From: Desulfomicrobium sp. ZS1
Lineage (GTDB): Bacteria > Desulfobacterota > Desulfovibrionia > Desulfovibrionales > Desulfomicrobiaceae
NCBI RefSeq assembly: GCF_024204645.1
Contig: NZ_CP100351.1
Location: 1,426,001 to 1,490,000 of the forward strand
Direction: 5' to 3'
DNA length: 64,000 nucleotides
In this document: positions 40,101 through 47,468 of the stretch, piece after piece
Position numbering within the stretch: position 1 is the first letter of the stretch
How the letters are laid out: the number at the start of each line of letters is the position of its first letter
The notes under the pieces: model-generated
The model's database searches: none
What the model was told of the DNA's origin: nothing
The model's input: the letters and a program-made list of their open reading frames with translations, nothing else
Position numbers and translations under genes: made by a program

Positions 40101-42059
40101 ATGAGCGCACTAGGAAGTTATCTCACCGAGCGCAGAAAAGCACTCGCCGCCAAGCATTCCGGTTATTCAATCCGGAGCGTGGCCAAGCGTATCGGCATCC
40201 ATCATTCCTACTTGAGCAAGCTGGAACGCGGTGAGAACGCGCCCCTGACGGAAGAGCGCATCCATGCCTTGGCCAGGCTTCTGGGAGAAGATCCGGATCT
40301 GCTCATGGCTCTGTCCGGCAAATTGTCCGATCGTATCACCGGACTCATCCGTTCAAATCCCCTGCTTTTTCTCGGCAGCGTGGAAGCGCTTGAAAAGCAG
40401 AACGCAAGCATGCCCGATGCTCCGGCCCTGCGCAAGGATCTGCGCAAAAACGAACTCGAAGAACTGACCCGCCTGCTGCGCGACGAAATACGGGAGCGCC
40501 AAGTCCTGGAGTCACAACTGCGCGAGCAGCAGCGGGTGCAGCGCACCATCCTGGAAAATCTGCAGGACGTGTCGGTGACGCTGCTGGATTCCCAGTTTCG
40601 CATTCTGTGGTCAAATTCGCCGGTTACCGAAAGCCCTGCCACTTTTCTGGATCACCATGATCTGGAGAAGATCGAGCCGGCACGCCAAAACAATCCAGGC
40701 GAATCCGAAACGGGAGCTTTCAGCACCGCCTGGCGGGCCATGAAGACCCGTACGGTGCAAAACGGGACATACAGGTCCCCGGATGGCAAGCATTGGCTGG
40801 TGCGCAGCGCTCCGGTGCTCGATTCTCATGACAACGTGACCCAGATCGTCCACATGCAGTTCGAGGTTACGGAGCTTATGCATGCCAAGCAGGCCCTGGA
40901 GGCCAGCGAGCAGCGCTGGAAATTCGCTCTGGAGGGAGCGCAGGAAGCCGTGTGGGATTATGATGTCCCGTCCGGAAGAATGCAGTGCTCACCTTCGTGG
41001 TACACGATGCTTGGCTACAAGGATGGGGACCTTGCGCCGACCATCACGCAATGGGAAGCCCTGCTCCACCACGATGACCGCGTTCCGGCTTTGAACATGC
41101 TTTCGGCCCATTTTCGCGGGGAAACGGATTTCTATGATTTTGAATATCGCCTGCGCTGCAGTGACGGTTCCTACAAATGGATCCACTCACGAGGCAAGCT
41201 CATGGAGAAAAGCGGCATTGGGACACCGATGCGCATTATCGGCACGAACTACGACATGAGCGAGCGCAAGGCGGCCGAAGAGCAGATCCTCGCCAACGAG
41301 GCTTTCCTTGAAAATCTGCTCGGCAGCATCGAGGAAGGAATCAGCGTGCTCGCTCCGGACATGACGGTTCGCTACGCAAACCAGACCATGACACGCTGGT
41401 ATGCCGAAGAAATGCCCGTCGTGGGCCGCAAATGCCATCAGGCCTTTCATCGTCTGGGCGAGTGCTGCTCCCGCTGTCCGGCGGTCAGAACTCTGCGCAC
41501 GGGTTGCAATGAATTCGAAATACTCGAAATCATGTCCTCAACGGCCTCGCGCGCCATCGAATTCAACGCATATCCAATCAAGGATGCGCAAAGCGGTCTG
41601 GTCACCGGGGTTATCGTCTTTGTGCGCGACATCACCTCCAAAAGACAGATTCAGCAAGCGCTGACCGAAATCGAGAACAAGTATCACACCATCTACGAAG
41701 GCGCGCCCATCGGCATGTGCACGTTGGACGCCCGTGGCCGGTTCGTGTCCATGAACCCCAGCTACGCCCGCCTGTATGGCTACGAGTCATCCGGCAAGAT
41801 GATGAATGCCGTGCGCGACGCATCCGAGCTTTTTGATTCTGCTGAAGATTGGCAGCGGCTACGGAAGATGATCCAGGCGCAGGACGAAATTTTCGGATTC
41901 GAGTGCCGAATTCGCCGCGCCGACGGAAGCACAATCTGGACTTCCCGCACCATCCGCGTGGTTCGCGACGCCCGGGGCGAGCTTTTACATTATGATGTTT
42001 TTGTAGAGGATATCGAAGCCAGAAAGGCTCTTGAACTGCTTACGGGCGGTCCGCAATGA
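40101..42059 (+). CDS. XRE-family DNA-binding protein with four PAS domains
   Basis: This 652-residue protein fuses an N-terminal Cro/CI helix-turn-helix (about 4-65) to a coiled coil (about 110-150) and about four PAS domains (155-645). The helix-turn-helix contains SIRSVAKRIGIHHSYLSKLERGE. There is no kinase, receiver or cyclase domain, so the DNA-binding domain is the only apparent output: a sensory one-component regulator. The third PAS carries a cysteine cluster (RKCHQAFHRLGECCSRCPA) of the kind that may bind a metal or sense redox state. It is divergent from the three-kinase run and lies 158 bases before the mcp-che operon; either could be a target. The ATG has no ribosome site. Confidence 0.85.
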   Translation: MSALGSYLTERRKALAAKHSGYSIRSVAKRIGIHHSYLSKLERGENAPLTEERIHALARLLGEDPDLLMALSGKLSDRITGLIRSNPLLFLGSVEALEKQNASMPDAPALRKDLRKNELEELTRLLRDEIRERQVLESQLREQQRVQRTILENLQDVSVTLLDSQFRILWSNSPVTESPATFLDHHDLEKIEPARQNNPGESETGAFSTAWRAMKTRTVQNGTYRSPDGKHWLVRSAPVLDSHDNVTQIVHMQFEVTELMHAKQALEASEQRWKFALEGAQEAVWDYDVPSGRMQCSPSWYTMLGYKDGDLAPTITQWEALLHHDDRVPALNMLSAHFRGETDFYDFEYRLRCSDGSYKWIHSRGKLMEKSGIGTPMRIIGTNYDMSERKAAEEQILANEAFLENLLGSIEEGISVLAPDMTVRYANQTMTRWYAEEMPVVGRKCHQAFHRLGECCSRCPAVRTLRTGCNEFEILEIMSSTASRAIEFNAYPIKDAQSGLVTGVIVFVRDITSKRQIQQALTEIENKYHTIYEGAPIGMCTLDARGRFVSMNPSYARLYGYESSGKMMNAVRDASELFDSAEDWQRLRKMIQAQDEIFGFECRIRRADGSTIWTSRTIRVVRDARGELLHYDVFVEDIEARKALELLTGGPQ

Positions 42060-42217
42060 GTCCCCGGTTTCATTTTTTTCTGGTTTTTGATCAATAAATC
42101 CGCGAGGAAGAGCCTGGCCGCCTTGGCATCGGCCCAAGATCGGCAACATTCATCCACTCGGAGCGTGGTGCAGCCTTGCAGGCGAATTTTCGCCGTTTCA
42201 CTCACAAGGAGGGGGGA

Positions 42218-44248
42218 ATGAAAAACATCAAGTTGGGGATCAAGATCGGCGGAGGTTTCGGAGTTCTGATTCTTATCGCATGCGCTTTGGGTGGTTTGGC
42301 CGTGTTTAACATGAAGTCCGTCGAGGGAGATTCCATCCGGCTGGCCCGTGAGTATGTGCCTGAAGTCGAGATGGCCAATGAACTTGAACGCACGTCATTG
42401 CTGACCATGTATGCCTGGCGCGGCTATTCCTTATCAGAAGAAAGCTCTTTTTTGGATGAGGGGCGCAAACAACTGGCCGCTGTGCAACAGGCCTTGAGCA
42501 CGGCCGAAAAGCATGCGCAGACATTTCCGGATCTAGTCAAACTGAAGGAACAGCTTGTCCTGACAAAAAGTGAAGTCGCCGAATATGCCAGCTTGGCGGA
42601 TCAGACGGTTTCGCTGGTTGAAAGCATGAATGACGACCGCAAAGCCCTGGATTCGGGCGCGGCTGCCTTTATGATGAATTGCGCGGATTTTCTCGTATCC
42701 CAGAATGAAGCCATGCAAAGGGAAATCACCGAGGGGGCCACAAGCGACCGTCTCGCGGAGCGGCTGCAAAAGATCGTTCATATCAACGATGTCATTGATC
42801 TTGTCAACGACACGCGCATCAAGGTGTGGCGTGCCCAGGCCACCAGAGATCCAAAAATCATCGAGGAAGCGCTACCAAACTTTCAAAAGATGGACGAACT
42901 GTTCAACCGGATGAAAGCCATCACCCGGGTTGAAATCAATCTCAAACAAATAGAGGGCACCCGCGAGGCAGGGCAGCAATACAGGGCTGCCATGTTGAGC
43001 TTAAGTGAACATTGGAAGGCGTTGAGCGAGATCAACGTCAAGCGCACCAAATCCGGCGCGGGCGTGCTCGTTACTACCCAGAACACCGCGGAAGCCGGAC
43101 TTGAAGGCACGCAAAAGATCGCCGACGAGGCTGTCACCAATCTGAACTCGGCCTCCACTGTTATGATCGGCGGCCTCAGCGTCGGCGTCATCATCGGCAT
43201 CCTCACCGCCATTTTCCTGACCAAGGGTATCACCGGCCCGGTGCAGATGGGCGTGGATTTCGCCCGCAAGCTGGCCCAAGGCGACCTGACCGCCAAACTG
43301 GACGTGGACCAGAAGGACGAAGTCGGCATCCTGGCCCAGGCGCTGCGCGAAATGGTCGCCAAGCTGCGCGAGATCGTGACCGAGGTGCAGTCGGCCTCCG
43401 ACAACGTGGCCTCGGGTTCTGAGGAACTGAGCGCTTCGGCCGAACAGCTCTCCCAGGGCGCGACCGAGCAGGCCGCCTCTGTTGAAGAGGTATCGTCGAG
43501 CATGGAAGAGATGGGCTCCAACATCCGCCAGAACGCCGACAACGCCTCCCAGACCGAAAAGATCGCCCTCAAGGCCGCCCTTGATGCCGAAGCCGGCGGC
43601 AAGGCCGTGGTTCAGGCCGTGGGCGCCATGAAGAACATCGCCGAGAAGATCTCCATCGTCGAAGAGATAGCCCGCCAGACCAACCTCTTGGCCCTCAATG
43701 CCGCCATCGAAGCTGCCCGCGCAGGCGAACACGGCAAGGGTTTCGCAGTGGTCGCGGCGGAAGTGCGCAAACTGGCCGAACGTAGCGGCACGGCCGCAGC
43801 CGAGATCAGCGAGCTGTCCTCCTCCACCGTCAGCGTGGCCGACCAGGCCGGACAGATGCTGGTCAAGCTGGTTCCGGACATTCAGCGCACGGCAGAGCTG
43901 GTGCAGGAGATATCCGCCGCTTCCAACGAACAGAACGCCGGTGCCGAACAGATCAACAAGGCCTTGCAGCAGCTTGACCAGGTCATTCAGCAGAACGCCT
44001 CGGCTTCCGAGGAAATGGCTTCCACTTCTGAAGAACTGTCCAGCCAGGCCGAGCAGCTGCAGTCCTCCATCTCCTTCTTCCATCTGGGCGCTACAACGGC
44101 CAGAGTCACCCGTCAGGCCGCCCATCGCGGACGGCCGCAGGCTTCCCGCAAGGCGGCTCCCAAGGCCCTGGCCGCCAAGGGATCAGCCAGCGGCCTGGCC
44201 CTTGATATGGGACGCGACGATGAAGATGATGAATTCGAACGTTTCTAA
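42218..44248 (+). CDS. Transmembrane methyl-accepting chemotaxis protein
   Basis: This 676-residue receptor has TM1 (about 8-30), a periplasmic helical sensor of about 280 residues (HBM-like in size), TM2 (about 315-335), HAMP (336-390) and a cytoplasmic signalling domain. The tip has the invariant [20 protein letters not shown], followed by [15 protein letters not shown]. The C-terminus is an Ala/Lys-rich linker ending in acidic residues and EFERF, which fits the aromatic-x-x-aromatic CheR-tether pattern (compare NWETF). AAGGAGG precedes the ATG. It is the first gene of the main che operon, 19 bases ahead of cheW. No ligand can be assigned. Confidence 0.93.
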   Translation: MKNIKLGIKIGGGFGVLILIACALGGLAVFNMKSVEGDSIRLAREYVPEVEMANELERTSLLTMYAWRGYSLSEESSFLDEGRKQLAAVQQALSTAEKHAQTFPDLVKLKEQLVLTKSEVAEYASLADQTVSLVESMNDDRKALDSGAAAFMMNCADFLVSQNEAMQREITEGATSDRLAERLQKIVHINDVIDLVNDTRIKVWRAQATRDPKIIEEALPNFQKMDELFNRMKAITRVEINLKQIEGTREAGQQYRAAMLSLSEHWKALSEINVKRTKSGAGVLVTTQNTAEAGLEGTQKIADEAVTNLNSASTVMIGGLSVGVIIGILTAIFLTKGITGPVQMGVDFARKLAQGDLTAKLDVDQKDEVGILAQALREMVAKLREIVTEVQSASDNVASGSEELSASAEQLSQGATEQAASVEEVSSSMEEMGSNIRQNADNASQTEKIALKAALDAEAGGKAVVQAVGAMKNIAEKISIVEEIARQTNLLALNAAIEAARAGEHGKGFAVVAAEVRKLAERSGTAAAEISELSSSTVSVADQAGQMLVKLVPDIQRTAELVQEISAASNEQNAGAEQINKALQQLDQVIQQNASASEEMASTSEELSSQAEQLQSSISFFHLGATTARVTRQAAHRGRPQASRKAAPKALAAKGSASGLALDMGRDDEDDEFERF

Positions 44249-44267
44249 CCAAAGGTCGAGGTGACTC

Positions 44268-44753
44268 ATGAGTGACAACACTACCCTGCAGTACCTGACC
44301 TTCGGTCTTGGCGAGGAGGTCTTTGCCCTGGAAACGGGTTCCGTGCGCGAGGTCATCGAACTCGTGTCCGTGACCCGCATCCCCAAGACGCCGGCCTACA
44401 TGCGCGGGGTCATCAATCTGCGCGGCCATGCCGTGCCCGTGGTCGACCTGCGCATCAAGTTCGACATGCCAAAGACCCAGGATACTGTGAACACATGCAT
44501 CATAATAGTAGATGTGGAAGTTGAAGGCGAAAACTGCTATATGGGCGCGATAGTTGACTCGGTCCGCGAAGTGTTCGAAATGACCAGCGACCAGATCAAC
44601 CCGCCGCCGCGCATGGGTACGTCCATCAGGGCGGACTTCATCCGTGGCATGGGCAAGCAGAACGAGGAGTTCATCATGATCCTCGACATCGGCAGAGTCT
44701 TCTCCCCTGAAGAACTGCAGGTTCTGCGCAGCACTGAAGAAATGGAAGCGTAA
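44268..44753 (+). CDS. cheW: Chemotaxis coupling protein CheW
   Basis: This 161-residue protein links receptors to CheA. It has LQYLTFGLGEEVFALETGSV, VREVIELVSVTRIPKTPAY, the conserved GVINLRGHAVPVVDLR and a closing FIRGMGKQNEEFIMILDI with VFSPEE. The length is standard. It follows the receptor gene by 19 bases; a strong hairpin separates it from the next gene. Confidence 0.95.
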   Translation: MSDNTTLQYLTFGLGEEVFALETGSVREVIELVSVTRIPKTPAYMRGVINLRGHAVPVVDLRIKFDMPKTQDTVNTCIIIVDVEVEGENCYMGAIVDSVREVFEMTSDQINPPPRMGTSIRADFIRGMGKQNEEFIMILDIGRVFSPEELQVLRSTEEMEA

Positions 44754-44766
44754 AACGAGAAACAAC

Positions 44767-44794
44767 GCGGGCCGGAGTTTATGCTCCGGCCCGC
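44767..44794 (+). terminator. Strong intra-operon hairpin without T-run
   Basis: A perfect 11-bp GC-rich stem (44767-44777 with 44784-44794) with a 6-base loop lies between cheW and the next gene. No T-run follows, so it may attenuate or protect the mRNA rather than end it. It overlaps the region upstream of the ATG at 44798, which is one reason to prefer the start at 44816. Confidence 0.7.
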
Positions 44795-44815
44795 ATCATG
44801 AACAAGGACCGGTCC

Positions 44816-46759
44816 ATGCCCCACGAAAAAGCGCATCTTCTCCAAGAACTGGGTTCTGTGATGGAGGAATGCGCCAGTAGCCTACCCATCCTTTTGCCCC
44901 GCCTTGCCGGTGTCATCAAAGACAGAGAAGAGGAATTTCTCGGACTCGGGTCCACGATTTTCGGCATCAATTCAAAAGCCAACACGTTTTCCGCCACGGC
45001 TTCGGCCATGGCCTCTTCCGTCGGAGAAGGCGCGCTGCACGCGGCCATCGGCGAACTGCAGACCCGGGCCGACGAGGCAAAAGCCGTATTTTCCTCCGTT
45101 TCTTCCACGGAGCAATTGCAAGGCATGTCCGAGGTGCTGGGCCTTATTCGCAGCCTGGACCAGGCCATGGCCCAATTTTTCAATATGGTGCAGACCTTGA
45201 AAGTGCTCGAAATCACCACCCGCATTGAGAGCGCCCGCCTGGGCAGCGCCGGTGCCGGGTTCACCACCCTGGCCGACGATGTCAGGGCGCTGGGCACGAT
45301 CATCGACGAGCACACGGAAAAAATTCGCGAGCACTCGAACCGGCTCATGAACCAGGTGACCACTGCCAGTGAGCGCAGTAAAATGCAGATCGCTTCGCAG
45401 AAACGCATTGTCGAGGACATGTTCACGGAGCTCTTTGCCGGCATTTCCGAACTCGAGTCCATGCGTACTCATTCGGCCGGTCTGGTTCAGGATCTGGCCC
45501 ACGGGTCGCGGCAGGTGACCGAAAGCATGGGACAGGTCATCGCCTCGGTGCAATTTCACGACATCACCCGCCAGCAGGTCGAACACGTCGAGGAAATTCT
45601 GGAGCAGGCCGTTCGGGAAATCAGCACCCGGGGTGAGGACGATGCCGGCCTTGGAGCCTGGGTGCGGGACGTTCTCACGCTCCAGGCTCCGCAACTGCGT
45701 CAGGCGCAGGAAATGTTTTCGGGGGCCGTGGAAGAGCTTATCGGCAATTTGATCTCCATCGGGCACGGCATCGAGGACCTGCACGGCAAGATCACCGCCG
45801 TGGCCTATGCGGACAGGAAAGGCGGCGTTTCCATTCTCGATGCCATTCGGCATCACATCGGCGATGTCACGAACGCCATGCGGACCACCAGCGGGGACAT
45901 TTCGGAGACATCCAAAACCATGTCGCACATGGCGGAAACCATCTCCACGGTCAGCACCTTCGTGCACGGCATCGAGGACATCGGGGCCGAAATCGAACTC
46001 ATCGCGCTGAACGCCCGGGTCAAAGCCGCCCACACCGGAGACCAGGGCCGCACCCTCGGGGTCATCGCCATGGAAATCCAGAATCTTTCCGTGGACGCCC
46101 GCGCCCGCACCGGAACGGTGGCTGAAATCCTGAACCGCATTTCCTCCGTGGCCGAACGCCTCTCCACCCTGGCCCGTGACTCGGACGTGTCCGAAATGGT
46201 GGGCGGAATCCAGGGCCGATTTGAAACTGTGCTCGACCATCTGGCAGGTCTTGACGCCGAACTCGGAACAAACGTTGCGCACCTCTCGGAGCTCAGCACC
46301 GGGCTTGTGTCACAAATCAACGCCTTGACATCTTCCATCCATTTCCACGATTTGGTATCAGGCCAACTGTTGAACTTGGAAAAAGAAATCACGGTCTTGA
46401 AAGACACGTTCGCCCCCTTCTCGGCAGAGCTCGACACGGCCAGACAGCCCGAGAAATTGCGGGAGCAGCTCTCCAGGTACACCATGGACAGCGAACGGCT
46501 GGTTCACTTGTCCGTGCTCGGGCATCATGGGGACGCCCATGACAATGGCGAAGTCGATCTGTTCGGCGATAATGACGTCGAACTTTTCGGCGATGACGAT
46601 GTCGAACTCTTTACTAATGACAACGTGGAACTTTTCGACGACGACAATGTCGAGCTTTTTGCAGACGCCAATGTCGAACTTTTCGACGGGCAGCCGAGCG
46701 CGCCAAAAAAGAAGGCCGAACCCGAAGAGGATCTCGGCGACAATGTGGAACTTTTCTAA
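44816..46759 (+). CDS. Soluble receptor-like protein with two tip-like segments, CheZ-like motifs and a VELF-repeat tail
   Basis: This 647-residue protein has no membrane segment and is mostly helical. Two stretches resemble chemoreceptor signalling tips: about 128-160 (LKVLEITTRIESARLGSAGA then FTTLADDVRALG) and about 388-425 (IELIALNARVKAAHTGDQ then LGVIAMEIQNLS). Each is followed by a related helix, QFHDITRQQVEHVEEIL at 246 and HFHDLVSGQLLNLEKEI at 509. These helices recall the FQDLTGQ active-site helix of CheZ; D249 and Q253 have the CheZ D-x3-Q spacing, while the second copy does not. The tail (579-647) has seven VELF-type pentapeptides. AAGGA, 8 bases before 44816, decides the start over an ATG 6 codons upstream. 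It lies between cheW and STAS/cheY. Receptor, CheY phosphatase or scaffold are all possible. Confidence 0.8.
   Translation: MPHEKAHLLQELGSVMEECASSLPILLPRLAGVIKDREEEFLGLGSTIFGINSKANTFSATASAMASSVGEGALHAAIGELQTRADEAKAVFSSVSSTEQLQGMSEVLGLIRSLDQAMAQFFNMVQTLKVLEITTRIESARLGSAGAGFTTLADDVRALGTIIDEHTEKIREHSNRLMNQVTTASERSKMQIASQKRIVEDMFTELFAGISELESMRTHSAGLVQDLAHGSRQVTESMGQVIASVQFHDITRQQVEHVEEILEQAVREISTRGEDDAGLGAWVRDVLTLQAPQLRQAQEMFSGAVEELIGNLISIGHGIEDLHGKITAVAYADRKGGVSILDAIRHHIGDVTNAMRTTSGDISETSKTMSHMAETISTVSTFVHGIEDIGAEIELIALNARVKAAHTGDQGRTLGVIAMEIQNLSVDARARTGTVAEILNRISSVAERLSTLARDSDVSEMVGGIQGRFETVLDHLAGLDAELGTNVAHLSELSTGLVSQINALTSSIHFHDLVSGQLLNLEKEITVLKDTFAPFSAELDTARQPEKLREQLSRYTMDSERLVHLSVLGHHGDAHDNGEVDLFGDNDVELFGDDDVELFTNDNVELFDDDNVELFADANVELFDGQPSAPKKKAEPEEDLGDNVELF
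46550..46756 (+). repeat. Seven VELF pentapeptide repeats, six at 8-residue spacing
   Basis: Within the preceding gene, pentapeptides start at residues 579 (EVDLF), 587 and 595 (DVELF), 603, 611 and 619 (NVELF), exactly 24 bases apart. After a lysine-rich linker a last NVELF forms the C-terminal end (643-647). Acidic Asp-rich triplets separate the copies. The DNA units are similar but not identical. Confidence 0.9.
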
Positions 46760-46774
46760 AATCAGGAGCCTTTC

Positions 46775-47092
46775 ATGTTTGCATGCACCGTCCAGGGCCC
46801 CCCGGAACACCCGGTCATAAAACTTTCCGGCAATCTTACCCTCGATCATTCCAGGGAGATCCACGCCGAGCTGCTGGCCCGTTTGCCCCAGGCTGGCGCC
46901 ATTACCCTTGACTTGGCTGATTCGGAAAAATCGGACCTCTCTTTTGTGCAGATCCTTTGCTCCCTCTTGAAGGATGAGGATAAAAGAATCAGCTTCGTGA
47001 ACCTGCCTACTCACCTGCTCGAAAATGCGGCGAGCCTGGGGGCGGACGGGCTCATCAAAGAAATATCGAGCCGTACAGAGGAAAATGTATGA
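46775..47092 (+). CDS. STAS-domain protein of the chemotaxis operon
   Basis: This 105-residue STAS fold resembles anti-sigma factor antagonists. It has VIKLSGNLTLDHSREIHAEL, then ITLDLADSEKSDLSFVQILC, where S56 is near the phosphorylated Ser of SpoIIAA. RISFVNLP and LGADGLIKEI complete the family pattern. No matching kinase of the SpoIIAB type is seen. Such proteins occur next to cheY in some chemotaxis operons, where their job is unknown. AGGAG precedes it and it overlaps cheY by 4 bases. Confidence 0.85.
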   Translation: MFACTVQGPPEHPVIKLSGNLTLDHSREIHAELLARLPQAGAITLDLADSEKSDLSFVQILCSLLKDEDKRISFVNLPTHLLENAASLGADGLIKEISSRTEENV

Positions 47093-47451
47093 GTAAAACC
47101 ATAATGACGGTTGATGACTCGGCCAGCGTCCGTCAGATGGTCAGCCTGACCCTCAAAGACGCCGGCTATGCGGTCATCGAGGCCTGCGACGGCAAGGACG
47201 CCCTGGCCAAACTCTCCGGGCCGGTGGACATGATCGTGACCGACCTCAATATGCCCAACATGAATGGCATCGAACTTATCCGCGCCGTGCGCGCCACGCC
47301 TCAGTATAAATTCGTGCCCATTATCATGCTGACCACGGAATCCCAGGCTTCCACCAAAGAGGAAGGCAAGGCGGCCGGGGCCACTGGTTGGATCGTCAAA
47401 CCGTTCAAGCCGGATCAGCTCCTGGCAGTGGCCAAGAAACTGCTGCGCTAA
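47089..47451 (+). CDS. cheY: Chemotaxis response regulator CheY
   Basis: This 120-residue single receiver has the acidic pair in MTVDDSASVRQM, acceptor D52 in MIVTDLNMPNMNG, Thr in IIMLTTES and Lys in WIVKPFKPDQL. Phosphorylated by CheA, it would act on the flagellar motor or another output. It lies directly before cheA, starting inside the STAS stop codon. Confidence 0.94.
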   Translation: MSKTIMTVDDSASVRQMVSLTLKDAGYAVIEACDGKDALAKLSGPVDMIVTDLNMPNMNGIELIRAVRATPQYKFVPIIMLTTESQASTKEEGKAAGATGWIVKPFKPDQLLAVAKKLLR

Positions 47452-47468
47452 CCCCCCTCGGAGCAAAA

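Noticed and set aside
42150-42185. Possible sigma-54 promoter (TGGTGC...TTGCA) before the receptor gene
   Set aside because: The GG-GC spacing is one base short of the required 10, so it does not meet the consensus.
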